NCBI GenBank assembly: GCA_035293945.1
Contig: DATGLV010000024.1
Location: 62,001 to 126,000, forward strand
Source: VAZQ01 sp035293945
GTDB taxonomy: Bacteria > Pseudomonadota > Alphaproteobacteria > Rhizobiales > Xanthobacteraceae
Length of the DNA stretch: 64,000 nt
Reading direction: 5' to 3'
Part shown: piece by piece, positions 56,395-64,000 of the stretch
Layout of the letters: each line of letters starts with the position of its first letter
How positions within the stretch are numbered: the first letter of the stretch is position 1
Notes under the pieces: generated by a model
The model's input: only the letters and a program-made list of their open reading frames with translations
What the model was told of the DNA's origin: nothing
Database searches by the model: none
Made by a program: the position numbers and the translations under genes

Positions 56395-56925
56395 TCAAGT
56401 CTTACCTTCGATCTCGACCACCAGCTTGGCCGAGCGCTCGGTCAGTTGCCGCACGGCGCGGTCGAAGGCGGCGCGGTCGGCGGGTGCGACCACCTCCGAG
56501 AGACGCTTGGTGAAGTCGAGCGCGATCGGCGCAGCCTCCTCATAGATGGCGCGGCCGGTAGGCGTCAGCGACAGGAAAGCCTCCCGCAGATCAGCCCGGT
56601 TGGCGCGCCGGGTGACGAATTTGCGCTCCTCGAGCTGCGCCACCGCCCGGGACACCTTGGTCTTGTGCATGTGGGTATGGGCGCCGATCGCCTTGCCGGT
56701 CATGAAACTGTATTGGCCGAGCGTCACGAGCACTCTCCATTCGGGAATTCCGATGCCGTATCTTTGGCCGTAAACCCTTGTCAACGCTTGTGAAACAAGG
56801 CTGGAGAGAACGTTGAGCCGGTGCGGCAGAAAGTCCTCGAGCCGCAGAAGTGGTGCATCGCTGTCCGCCGGCATGCACGCGGCGGCATCTCGGACCGGAC
56901 CTTGGACCGGACCGGAATTGATCAT
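56395..56925 (-). CDS. MarR-family transcriptional regulator
   Basis: 176 residues. Winged helix (about 45-145): WRVLVTLGQYSFMTGKAIGAHTHMHKTKVSRAVAQLEERKFVTRR then RREAFLSLTPTGRAIYEE-like ADLREAFLSLTPTGRAIYE. Typical repressor of catabolic or efflux genes that responds to aromatic acids; adjacency to maiA suggests a ligand from homogentisate/tyrosine catabolism (inference). ATG 56925 preferred; the frame continues to 57021. Confidence 0.88.
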   Translation of the reverse strand: MINSGPVQGPVRDAAACMPADSDAPLLRLEDFLPHRLNVLSSLVSQALTRVYGQRYGIGIPEWRVLVTLGQYSFMTGKAIGAHTHMHKTKVSRAVAQLEERKFVTRRANRADLREAFLSLTPTGRAIYEEAAPIALDFTKRLSEVVAPADRAAFDRAVRQLTERSAKLVVEIEGKT

Positions 56926-57020
56926 GGTGTCGGTCCCCGGCGCTCGCAGCCAATCATCAAATAGTGCGGCTGCACTTAAGCTTACCAGCGGGAGGATGGC
57001 CGAAGATCGGCGCCTAAGCA

Positions 57021-57050
57021 ACCGCGGTTCAAATCACCGCGGTTCAAATC
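57021..57050. repeat. 15-bp tandem repeat
   Basis: ACCGCGGTTCAAATC occurs twice in tandem (57021-57035, 57036-57050). The right copy touches the stop codon of the small exported gene. It superficially resembles a tRNA T-arm (GGTTCAAATC) but no tRNA fold surrounds it. Confidence 0.85.
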
Positions 57051-57369
57051 AGCGGCTGCACTCGATGGCAACAAATTCGTCGCAGGAACTGCCGTGGCAG
57101 GATTCGCTTGCTGAGCGGACAGCGCCAGTGATCTCGTCGCGGTCGATCTTGTGGAATGACTGAAGCTGGACGAAATCGCGCGACTTGCAATAGGCGGTCG
57201 CGACCGCGACCCCGCAGGCGGCGCCGGTTGCAAGGCAGCGGTCGACCCCGTACCCATCGGCGTTGTTGGCGATGATGAATATGCGCCGTTCCGCCCGCGC
57301 TGCGGTGGCGGACAGGATGGCCGCGAGACTGAGACCGGCCAGCATGTATCGCGCAAAGGTATATCGCAT
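57049..57369 (-). CDS. Small exported cysteine-containing protein
   Basis: 106 residues. Signal peptide about 1-27 (YMLAGLSLAAILSATAARA, cleavage before ERRIFI). Mature part RRIFIIANNADGYGVDRCLATG...ATAYCKSRDF...SCHGSSCDEFVAIECSR with five to six cysteines, likely disulfide-bonded. Similar unnamed short exported proteins occur in Hyphomicrobiales. ATG 57369 has only a weak ribosome binding site. Function unknown. Confidence 0.75.
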   Translation of the reverse strand: MRYTFARYMLAGLSLAAILSATAARAERRIFIIANNADGYGVDRCLATGAACGVAVATAYCKSRDFVQLQSFHKIDRDEITGAVRSASESCHGSSCDEFVAIECSR

Positions 57370-57671
57370 TCGGGTGGCTCGTGCTGTTGTGGCCGGAAGC
57401 GGTTGCGACCACCGCTAAAATATCGCGCAAGGCGTTAAGCCCGCCTTAACCGGCCTGCCGGCACGGCACGGGTTGCGTGCGCACAGATAGCCTCTTGACG
57501 TTGCGCCTCCGCTTCCCCATTCTCCGGACCCATGAACGGCCTTAACCACATCTGCGGCATTTGCCCGGAGATTATTCGCTAGCGAATCTCGCTGGCTGCG
57601 GCCGTCTTTTCTCAAGAGCTTGAGATCATCGGACGCCGGGCCAGCTGGCCCTGAAGGCGATTGAGAAGCCG
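57370..57671. other. Intergenic region upstream of cysS
   Basis: About 300 bp between divergent genes. Nothing coding is supported. CGCTAGCGAATCTCGC near 57585 contains a weak palindrome TTCGCTAGCGAA (57577-57588). Confidence 0.55.
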
Positions 57672-59051
57672 ATGCAGCTCAAGCTTTACGATACGCTGGC
57701 GCGCGAGAAGCGGGTGTTCCAGCCGATCGATCCGGCGCGCGTGCGCATGTATGTGTGCGGGCCAACCGTCTACGACTTCGCCCATATCGGCAACGCGCGG
57801 CCCGTCATCGTCTTCGATGTGCTGTTCCGTCTGCTGCGGCATCTCTATGGGGCGAATCACGTCACCTATGTCCGCAACATCACCGACGTCGACGACAAGA
57901 TCAACGCGCGGGCGGCGGAGGAATATCCTGACAAGCCGCTGAACGAGGCGATCCGTCTCGTCACGGAGAAGACCGAAGCCCAGTTCCATGCCGATGTCGA
58001 CGCGCTCGGCTGCCTGCGGCCAACCGTCGAGCCGCGCGCGACCGAGCATATTGAAGAGATGAAGGCCCTGATCGAGCGGCTGATTGCGTCCGGCAACGCC
58101 TATGTCGAGCAGGATCACGTGCTGTTTTCGGTCGCGTCCATGTCTGACTACGGGCGGCTAGCGCGCCGCTCGCTTGACGAGATGATCGCCGGCGCCCGTG
58201 TCGAGGTCGCACCCTATAAGCGCGACCCGATGGATTTCGTCCTGTGGAAACCATCAAAGCCGGGCGAGCCGGCTTGGGCCTCGCCGGCGGGCATCGCGGC
58301 TCCCGGCCGTCCCGGCTGGCATCTCGAATGCTCGGCCATGTCGTGGAAGCATCTGGGCGAGACCTTCGACATCCACGGCGGCGGCATCGATCTCGTCTTC
58401 CCGCACCATGAGAACGAGATCGCGCAATCGCGCTGCGCGTTCCACACGCCGGTGATGGCGAATTACTGGATGCACAACGGCTTCCTGCAAGTCGAAGGCG
58501 AGAAGATGTCGAAGTCGCTCGGCAACTTCGTCACTATCCATGAATTGCTGACCGGCTGGAGGGGTTGGAGATGGCCCGGGGCCGTGCTGCGCTTTGCCAT
58601 GCTGGGCACGCACTATCGCCAGCCGATTGATTGGACATTGAAGCGGCTCGAAGAGGCGGTCGAACGGCTCAGCCTTTTCCGCGCCCACAGTTTCGAGGAT
58701 CCGAACGTTGCGCCAGCGCCGGCGGTCCTCGAAGCGCTGAGCGACGATCTGAACACGCCACAGGCCATCGCGGAGCTCAATGGTCTGTACGAGCGCAAGG
58801 AGGCCGCGGTGCTGCGGGCAAGTTGCCGGTTCCTCGGTCTTGATATCGAGGCCGTCGATCTCAATGCGATGTTGCGGGAGAGACGTGCTGATCTCAATGT
58901 GAACGCCGTCGATGCTCTCGTTGCCGCGCGCAATGCCGCGCGCAAAGAGAAGAACTTCAAGGAGTCAGACCGCATCCGCGATGAGCTCGCCGCTATGGGC
59001 GTGGTGCTCAAGGACACCAAGGACGGCACTACCTGGGAGATTGCCAGATGA
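57672..59051 (+). CDS. cysS: Cysteinyl-tRNA synthetase
   Basis: 459-residue class I aminoacyl-tRNA synthetase. Zinc ligand C29 in MYVCGPTVYDFAHIGNARP with the HIGH-type motif HIGN at 38-41, GWHLECSAMSWKHLGETFDIHGGG, and KMSKS at 278-282. The C-terminal anticodon-binding part ends at the normal length. Forms the CysS-tRNA-Cys step. Start ATG 57672. Followed by a GNAT and cimA in the common Hyphomicrobiales order, with a palindromic repeat between. Confidence 0.97.
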   Translation: MQLKLYDTLAREKRVFQPIDPARVRMYVCGPTVYDFAHIGNARPVIVFDVLFRLLRHLYGANHVTYVRNITDVDDKINARAAEEYPDKPLNEAIRLVTEKTEAQFHADVDALGCLRPTVEPRATEHIEEMKALIERLIASGNAYVEQDHVLFSVASMSDYGRLARRSLDEMIAGARVEVAPYKRDPMDFVLWKPSKPGEPAWASPAGIAAPGRPGWHLECSAMSWKHLGETFDIHGGGIDLVFPHHENEIAQSRCAFHTPVMANYWMHNGFLQVEGEKMSKSLGNFVTIHELLTGWRGWRWPGAVLRFAMLGTHYRQPIDWTLKRLEEAVERLSLFRAHSFEDPNVAPAPAVLEALSDDLNTPQAIAELNGLYERKEAAVLRASCRFLGLDIEAVDLNAMLRERRADLNVNAVDALVAARNAARKEKNFKESDRIRDELAAMGVVLKDTKDGTTWEIAR

Positions 59052-59078
59052 GCGGGAAGCGCAAATTCGTCCCCCGGC

Positions 59079-59162
59079 GTCGTCCCCGCGCAAGCGGGGA
59101 CCCATACGCCGTGAGCTCACGGTGCGCCGAGGATTATGGGTCCCTGCTTTCGCAGGGACGAC
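59079..59162. repeat. Paired inverted palindromic repeat (BIME-like)
   Basis: Two 28-bp arms, 59079-59106 (GTCGTCCCCGCGCAAGCGG...CCATA) and 59135-59162 (TATGGGTCCCTGC...GGGACGAC), are inverted copies of each other and each contains a GTCCC/GGGAC hairpin. One arm type recurs at 3865-3892 (inside a gene) and 50870-50907. Confidence 0.88.
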
Positions 59163-59187
59163 CGGACTGCGAGGTTGGTGCTTCACC

Positions 59188-59721
59188 ATGAGCGCCGAAG
59201 CCAATCCCAAGTTCGCGTTGCGGCCATATCTGCCGACCGATGCGGCATTGCTGGCGGAGATATTCCGCGCCAGCATCGAGGAATTGACCGGGGACGACTA
59301 CAGCGAAGCGCAGCGCGGCGTCTGGGCTGCCGTCGCTGACGACGAGACCGCGTTTGGCGCGCGGCTCGCTCGCGAGCTTACGCTTGTGGCGACGCTTTCC
59401 GGCGCTCCGGTCGGCTTCGTCTCGCTCAAAGGCGCCGACCGTCTTGATCTCATCTATGTTCATCCGGCCGTCGCCGGGCAGGGGGCCGGCGCCATGTTGT
59501 GCGACGCAGTCGAGCGGATCGCCACTTCGCGCGGCACGCCGCGCCTCACCACCGACGCAAGCGACACCGCGCGCGGCTTCTTCGAGCGTCGCGGTTACGT
59601 GGCGCAGCAGCGCAACAGCGTATCGTTTGGCGACGAATGGCTCGCCAACACTACCATGGAGAAGCGGCTTGCGCCCAAGAGTGGTGCCTCCGGGCAGGGC
59701 GGGCCGAAGGGAGGCGCATGA
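59188..59721 (+). CDS. GNAT N-acetyltransferase
   Basis: 177 residues. Order: FALRPYLPTDAALLAEIFRASIEELTGDDYS, the substrate half, then ELTLVATLSGAPVGFVSLKGADRLDLIYVHPAVAGQGAGAMLCDAVERIA with the Q-x-x-G-x-G acetyl-CoA loop (GQGAG), and FFERRGYV. ATG 59188 follows GAGG with 13-base spacing; the upstream frame contains the palindromic repeat. The C-terminal ~15 residues (SGASGQGGPKGGA) are loose. Its stop overlaps the next small gene by ATGA. Substrate unknown. Confidence 0.86.
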   Translation: MSAEANPKFALRPYLPTDAALLAEIFRASIEELTGDDYSEAQRGVWAAVADDETAFGARLARELTLVATLSGAPVGFVSLKGADRLDLIYVHPAVAGQGAGAMLCDAVERIATSRGTPRLTTDASDTARGFFERRGYVAQQRNSVSFGDEWLANTTMEKRLAPKSGASGQGGPKGGA

Positions 59722-59837
59722 TGAGCAGGCCCGAAACGCCGTTCCCGCGCCATTGGCTCTATTACATTGTGCTCAAATGGGTCGTGATCGCCGTCGCCGT
59801 GTTGCTCGCCTTCTATGTCGCCTATCGTCTTGCGTGA
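59718..59837 (+). CDS. 39-residue single-pass membrane protein
   Basis: MMSRPETPFPRHWLYYIVLK, then WVVIAVAVLLAFYVAYRLA: a short Pro/Arg-rich head and one membrane helix that ends at the C-terminus. GGGAGG lies before ATG 59718, which overlaps the GNAT stop (ATGA), and cimA begins 9 bp after its stop. Translationally coupled small gene; unnamed family. Function unknown. Confidence 0.7.
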   Translation: MMSRPETPFPRHWLYYIVLKWVVIAVAVLLAFYVAYRLA

Positions 59838-59846
59838 GCTTGCCAC

Positions 59847-61442
59847 ATGCTCAAGGAACGCCTCTATCTCTTCGACACTACGTTGCGCGACGGTGCGCAG
59901 ACCAACGGCGTCGACTTCACGCTGCACGACAAGCTCGCCATCACGGCGATGCTCGACGAGCTTGGCATCGACTATGTGGAAGGTGGCTATCCGGGTGCCA
60001 ATCCGATCGACAGCGAATTGTTCGCCGAGAAACGCGAGCTCAAGGCCAAGTTCACCGCCTTCGGCATGACTCGCCGCCCCGGTCGCTCTGCCTCGAACGA
60101 CCCGGGGCTCAAAGCTCTCCTCGACGCCAAGGCGGATGCCATCTGTTTCGTCGCCAAGTCCTCGGACTATCACGTGCGGGTCGCGCTCGAATGCACCCTG
60201 GAGGAAAATCTCGCCTCGATCCGTGACAGCATCCGCGCCGCCAAGGCGGCGGGGCGCGAGGTGCTGCTCGACTGCGAGCACTTCTTCGACGGCTACAAGG
60301 CCAATCCGCAATATGCGCTGTCCTGTGCGGAGACGGCGTTCGCCGAGGGTGCGCGCTGGGTCGTGCTGTGCGACACCAATGGCGGGACGTTGCCGCACGA
60401 GGTCGAGGCGATCGTCGCCGAAGTGGTCAAGCATGTGCCCGGCGATCATGTCGGCATCCACGCCCATAACGACACCGAGCAGGCGGTCGCCAACTCGCTC
60501 GCGGCGGTGCGTGCCGGCGCGCGGCAGATTCAGGGAACGCTCAACGGGCTCGGCGAGCGCTGCGGCAACGCCAATCTTATCTCCATCATTCCGACTCTCA
60601 AGCTCAAGGACGAATTCTCCGCGCGCTTGGATATCGGGGTTTCGGCGCAACAGCTCGCCAACTTGACCCACGTTTCCCGCGCGCTTGATGAGATGCTCAA
60701 TCGCGCGCCTGACCGCCACGCACCTTACGTGGGCGCGAGCGCCTTTGCGACCAAGGCCGGCATTCATGCGTCCGCGATTCTGAAGGAGCCGGCGACCTAC
60801 GAGCACGTCGCGCCTGACGCAGTGGGCAATCGCCGGCATCTCCTGATCTCCGATCAGTCCGGAAAGTCCAACGTGCTGTCGGAGCTCGACCGCATCGGTA
60901 TCAAGGTCGACAAGGACGATCCACGGATCGCTGCGCTTCTCGAGGAGGTCAAGCAACGCGAAGCAATCGGCTATGCGTACGAAGGGGCGGATGCCTCCTT
61001 TGAGCTGCTGGCGCGCCGAATGCTCGGCACCGTGCCCGATTATTTCGATGTCATCCAGTTCGACGTGAATGTCGAGCAGCGCATCAACGCCAAGGGCGAA
61101 CGCGTCACCGTCAGCATGGCGGTGGTCAAGGTCCGGGTCGACGGCAAGGATCTGATTTCCGCCGGCGAGGGCAATGGCCCGGTCAATGCGCTCGACGTCG
61201 CGCTGCGCAAGGATATTGGCAAATACCAGGGCTATATCGAGGGGTTGGAGCTCACCGACTATAGGGTGCGTATCCTCAATGGAGGCACCGAAGCGGTCAC
61301 ACGCGTGCTGATCGAAAGCCGCGACGAGAGCGGCGAACGCTGGACGACGGTCGGGGTCTCGCCCAACATCATCGATGCCTCGTTCCAGGCGCTGATGGAC
61401 TCGATCGTGTTCAAGCTGGTGAAATCCGGCGCGACCGCTTAG
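59847..61442 (+). CDS. cimA: Citramalate synthase
   Basis: 531 residues. The LeuA-like TIM barrel opens with RLYLFDTTLRDGAQTNGVDFTLHDK, metal site GIHAHNDTEQAVANSLAAVRAGARQIQGTLNGLGERCGN, and ends in a C-terminal regulatory (LeuA dimerisation) domain. This is CimA (TIGR00977): pyruvate plus acetyl-CoA to citramalate for isoleucine synthesis by the threonine-independent route. GASAFATKAGIHASAI is the family hinge. Start ATG 59847. Confidence 0.92.
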   Translation: MLKERLYLFDTTLRDGAQTNGVDFTLHDKLAITAMLDELGIDYVEGGYPGANPIDSELFAEKRELKAKFTAFGMTRRPGRSASNDPGLKALLDAKADAICFVAKSSDYHVRVALECTLEENLASIRDSIRAAKAAGREVLLDCEHFFDGYKANPQYALSCAETAFAEGARWVVLCDTNGGTLPHEVEAIVAEVVKHVPGDHVGIHAHNDTEQAVANSLAAVRAGARQIQGTLNGLGERCGNANLISIIPTLKLKDEFSARLDIGVSAQQLANLTHVSRALDEMLNRAPDRHAPYVGASAFATKAGIHASAILKEPATYEHVAPDAVGNRRHLLISDQSGKSNVLSELDRIGIKVDKDDPRIAALLEEVKQREAIGYAYEGADASFELLARRMLGTVPDYFDVIQFDVNVEQRINAKGERVTVSMAVVKVRVDGKDLISAGEGNGPVNALDVALRKDIGKYQGYIEGLELTDYRVRILNGGTEAVTRVLIESRDESGERWTTVGVSPNIIDASFQALMDSIVFKLVKSGATA

Positions 61443-61543
61443 CGGCTCTGCCGCCTTTTCGTAGCGGCGCCCGTTGTGGGGCGCCCTCCACCGCACAAGA
61501 CCGGGCGGTCACAAGGGCCGCCGCTGCGGCCGCAACGTCACGC

Positions 61544-62149
61544 TCACATCCGTTCGATCTCGGCGGTCTTCATCTCCTTGTCAGCCTCGGAGACCTTGCG
61601 CGCCGCGGCCCTGAGCTTCGGCAGCACGTCCTCGATGCGATTGGCGACCAAGAGATTGACCTTAAGGCCGGCGCGGATGAACTGCAGCTTCTCCATATGA
61701 TCAAGCAGGGCGCGGAGCGGTTCCCAGAAGCGTTCGATATTGGCGGCCAGGATCGGTTTCTCATGGCGGCCAAGCTGCGACCAGGTGAGCTGCTCGACCA
61801 ATTCCTCCAGCGTGCCGACGCCGCCCGGCAGCGCCACGAATGCGTCGGCGTGCTCGAACATCAGGCGCTTTCGCTCGTGCAGATCGCGCGTGATGATTCG
61901 CTTCTGCGAGCGCATCAGCATGTGCTCGCGATCGGTGAGGAACTCCGGGATGATTCCGGTGACGAAGCCGCCATGGTCGAGGACCGCTTCGGCGCACTCA
62001 CCCATCAGGCCGGTCGAGCCGCCGCCATAAACCAGCCCGATGTCGTTCTCGGCGAGAATTTGTCCGAACCGGCGCGCTGCCGCCGCAAAGGCGGGGTTCG
62101 TGCCTGGGCCGGAACCGCAAAAAACGCAGATTGATTTGATTTCACTCAT
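61544..62149 (-). CDS. LOG family protein (cytokinin riboside phosphoribohydrolase-like)
   Basis: 201 residues. SICVFCGSGPGTNPAFAAAA, GLVYGGGSTGLMGECAEAVLDHGGFVTGIIPEFL, and the signature PGGVGTLEE (108-116) preceded by ERKRLMFEHADAFVAL. It fits the TIGR00730 Rossmann family; many are nucleoside-5'-monophosphate phosphoribohydrolases (YvdD/PpnN-like), some of which activate cytokinins. Alone on the minus strand, convergent with cimA. Complete. Confidence 0.92.
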   Translation of the reverse strand: MSEIKSICVFCGSGPGTNPAFAAAARRFGQILAENDIGLVYGGGSTGLMGECAEAVLDHGGFVTGIIPEFLTDREHMLMRSQKRIITRDLHERKRLMFEHADAFVALPGGVGTLEELVEQLTWSQLGRHEKPILAANIERFWEPLRALLDHMEKLQFIRAGLKVNLLVANRIEDVLPKLRAAARKVSEADKEMKTAEIERM

Positions 62150-62409
62150 AGGTGTTGCTTGAGGTGAGAACCTTGCATGTGGCGCTCCCGGCCTTGACCG
62201 TCAAGGCACGGGAGCGGTTTTGCGCTGCAGCAGCCGGCGGCGCGCGCCCCGTCGAACGTGCTCCGCGGATGCGGCAGCCGTGTGAATGCTGTTTGCGGGC
62301 CGGTTCGCCCGCTGGCCCGGGCACGAAAATGCTCTATATGAGGGGTTGATATGAGGTTGTTCGACGGTCCCCATTCGCGCGGCCCGTCTTGAGCCGGGCT
62401 ATCTTGCGA

Positions 62410-64000
62410 ATGAGCGACATCCATCCTCGATCTACCCGTGCGCTGAAGCGGGATGTTTCCGCCGATGGCAACGCGAGCCTTACCCGCACGGTGGTAGGGT
62501 TGTGGCCCTATATCTGGCCGTCCGACCGCGCCGATTTGAAGCTGCGGGTCTGGGCGACCATGCTGCTTCTGGTTTTCGCCAAGATCGCCACCATGGCGGT
62601 GCCATTCACGTTCAAATGGGCGACCGACGCCTTGACCGGGAAGGGCAGCGCCCCGATCGAGCCGGCCTCCTGGCTTGCCTGGGCGATCGCCGCACCGGTC
62701 CTGATGACGGTCGCCTACGGGGTGATGCGCGTCCTGATGGCGGTGCTGACGCAGGCGCGCGACGGATTGTTCGCCAAGGTGGCGATGAATGCGGTGCGAC
62801 GGCTCGCGTATCTCGTCTTCGAGCACATGCATCTGTTGTCGCTGCGCTTCCATCTCGAGCGCAAGACCGGCGGCCTGACGCGCGTGCTCGAGCGCGGACG
62901 CAACGCCATCGAGACCATCGTCCGCATGGTGATCATGCAGCTCATGCCGACGGTGCTGGAGCTCGCACTCATAGTCGCGGTGCTGCTCTTCCAGTTCGAC
63001 TGGCGCTACGTGGTGCTCGTTCTGGTCACCGTCGCCTGCTACATGGTCTACACGTACTTGGCGACCGAGTGGCGCATCGGCATTCGCCGGAGGATGAACG
63101 ACAGCGACAGCGACGCCAACATCAAGGCAATCGACTCGCTGCTCAACTACGAAACCGTCAAGTATTTCGTGGCAGAGGAGCGTGAGGCGAGGCGTTATGA
63201 CCGCGCCATGGCGCGCTACGAGGAGGCGAGCGTCAAATCCTATGTCTCGCTCGCGGTGCTCAATGCCGGTCAGGCGACGATCTTCACCGCCGGGCTGACT
63301 ATCGCGATGGTGATGTGTGTCTATGGCATCAAGCAGGGCACGCAAACGGTCGGCGATTTCATCATGATCAACGCCATGATGATCCAGCTCTATCAGCCGC
63401 TCAATTTCATGGGCATGGTCTATCGCGAGATCAAGCAAGCCGTGATCGACATCGAGAACCTGTTTTCGATTCTCGCCCGCGAGCCGGAGATCGAGGACAA
63501 GCCGGGTGCCAAGCCGCTTGAGGTGCGACGCGGCGCCATACGTTTCGACAATGTTTCGTTCTCCTATGATCCGGACCGCCCGATCCTCAAGGGGTTGAGC
63601 TTCGAGGTGCCGGCCGGACGCACCGTCGCGGTCGTCGGTCCTTCCGGCGCCGGCAAGTCGACCATCTCGCGGCTCCTCTATCGCTTCTACGACGTGACCG
63701 GCGGCCGCATCGAGATCGACGGGCAGGATATTCGCGATGTGACGCAGGTGTCGTTGCGCTCCGCCATCGGCATGGTGCCGCAGGACACTGTGCTGTTCAA
63801 CGACACCATCCGCTACAACATTCGCTACGGGCGCTGGGAGGCAAGCGACGCCGAGGTCGAGGAGGCGGCCCGCTTGGCGCAGATCGATGGTTTCATCCGG
63901 ATCGCTCCGAAAGGCTATGAGACCGAGGTGGGCGAGCGCGGCCTCAAGCTCTCCGGCGGCGAGAAGCAGCGCGTCGCCATCGCCCGCACGATCCTGAAGG
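62410..64000 (+). CDS. Atm1/HMT-type ABC exporter (partial, runs off right edge)
   Basis: 530 codons visible. Half-transporter: N-terminal membrane domain with about six helices (LLLVFAKIATMAVPFTFKW, YGVMRVLMAVL, VLELALIVAVLLFQFDWRYVVLVLVTVACYM), then ATPase: Walker A GPSGAGKST with K416, Q-loop GMVPQDTVLFNDTIRYNI, and signature LSGGEKQRVA from about 514. Walker B and the rest lie beyond base 64000. This is the mitochondrial Atm1/ABCB7-like group that exports glutathione-linked compounds, including metals, in alphaproteobacteria. ATG 62410; the 260 bp upstream hold no gene. Confidence 0.93.
   Translation, partial: MSDIHPRSTRALKRDVSADGNASLTRTVVGLWPYIWPSDRADLKLRVWATMLLLVFAKIATMAVPFTFKWATDALTGKGSAPIEPASWLAWAIAAPVLMTVAYGVMRVLMAVLTQARDGLFAKVAMNAVRRLAYLVFEHMHLLSLRFHLERKTGGLTRVLERGRNAIETIVRMVIMQLMPTVLELALIVAVLLFQFDWRYVVLVLVTVACYMVYTYLATEWRIGIRRRMNDSDSDANIKAIDSLLNYETVKYFVAEEREARRYDRAMARYEEASVKSYVSLAVLNAGQATIFTAGLTIAMVMCVYGIKQGTQTVGDFIMINAMMIQLYQPLNFMGMVYREIKQAVIDIENLFSILAREPEIEDKPGAKPLEVRRGAIRFDNVSFSYDPDRPILKGLSFEVPAGRTVAVVGPSGAGKSTISRLLYRFYDVTGGRIEIDGQDIRDVTQVSLRSAIGMVPQDTVLFNDTIRYNIRYGRWEASDAEVEEAARLAQIDGFIRIAPKGYETEVGERGLKLSGGEKQRVAIARTILK

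Noticed and set aside
57021..57050. GGTTCAAATC resembling a tRNA T-arm
   Set aside because: It is one of two tandem 15-bp copies and no cloverleaf can be drawn around it.
59595..61496. 633-codon minus-strand frame over cimA
   Set aside because: Opposite-strand shadow; CimA motifs are unambiguous on the plus strand.

Overview
The window reads as a chromosomal segment of a GC-rich alphaproteobacterium of the Hyphomicrobiales (Rhizobiales), closest in style to the Bradyrhizobiaceae/Xanthobacteraceae. The signs are rpoH, the gph / rpiA-gor and cysS-GNAT-cimA neighbourhoods, several small exported families common in that order (BA14K-like, DUF1236, DUF2865, DUF3309), and many GTCCC...GGGAC intergenic palindromes. 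No rRNA, tRNA or CRISPR array was seen.

Layout. 1-9.6 kb: aminopeptidase N (cut by the left edge), a zinc alcohol dehydrogenase, a COG4705-type membrane protein, rpoH, a two-component system and a CDF cation transporter. 9.6-14.8 kb: very small membrane, exported or basic proteins typical of stress or envelope adaptation, including a 29-residue and a 52-residue hydrophobic protein, with EcfG-like GGAAC...GTT motifs. 15-22.3 kb: GH15 glycoside hydrolase, class A PBP, BA14K-like protein and a CYTH-CHAD protein. 22.6-28.6 kb: loose accessory region with a GNAT, a VapBC pair, an ECF sigma factor, small exported proteins, an anti-sigma factor, and three copies of a roughly 90-bp repeat.

28.65-35.61 kb: a compact genomic island in the 5' end of dusA, bounded by a perfect 24-bp direct repeat of dusA coding sequence. 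It carries two apparent defence modules in divergent orientation: (i) a short prokaryotic Argonaute overlapping by 11 bp a 935-residue partner with SIR2, a central ATPase-type module and an APAZ-like C-terminus; and (ii) a DarT-DarG DNA ADP-ribosylation toxin-antitoxin pair. No integrase is present. The SIR2-ATPase-APAZ architecture is the most unusual feature of the window.

35.6-64 kb: housekeeping. dusA, TSUP permease, aspartic protease, histidine kinase, beta-hydroxyacid dehydrogenase, mrp, OsmC, flavoprotein, moaA, PEGA lipoprotein, gph, rpiA-gor, class II DAHP synthase, outer-membrane protein, dgkA, nadE, DUF2865 protein, a MarR-maiA operon, cysS, GNAT, cimA, a LOG protein and an Atm1-type ABC exporter cut by the right edge. 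A two-hairpin repeat occurs at 16.8 kb and, inverted, at 55.5 kb; its stems differ by compensatory base changes. Domain calls come from motif reading only; no database search was run.
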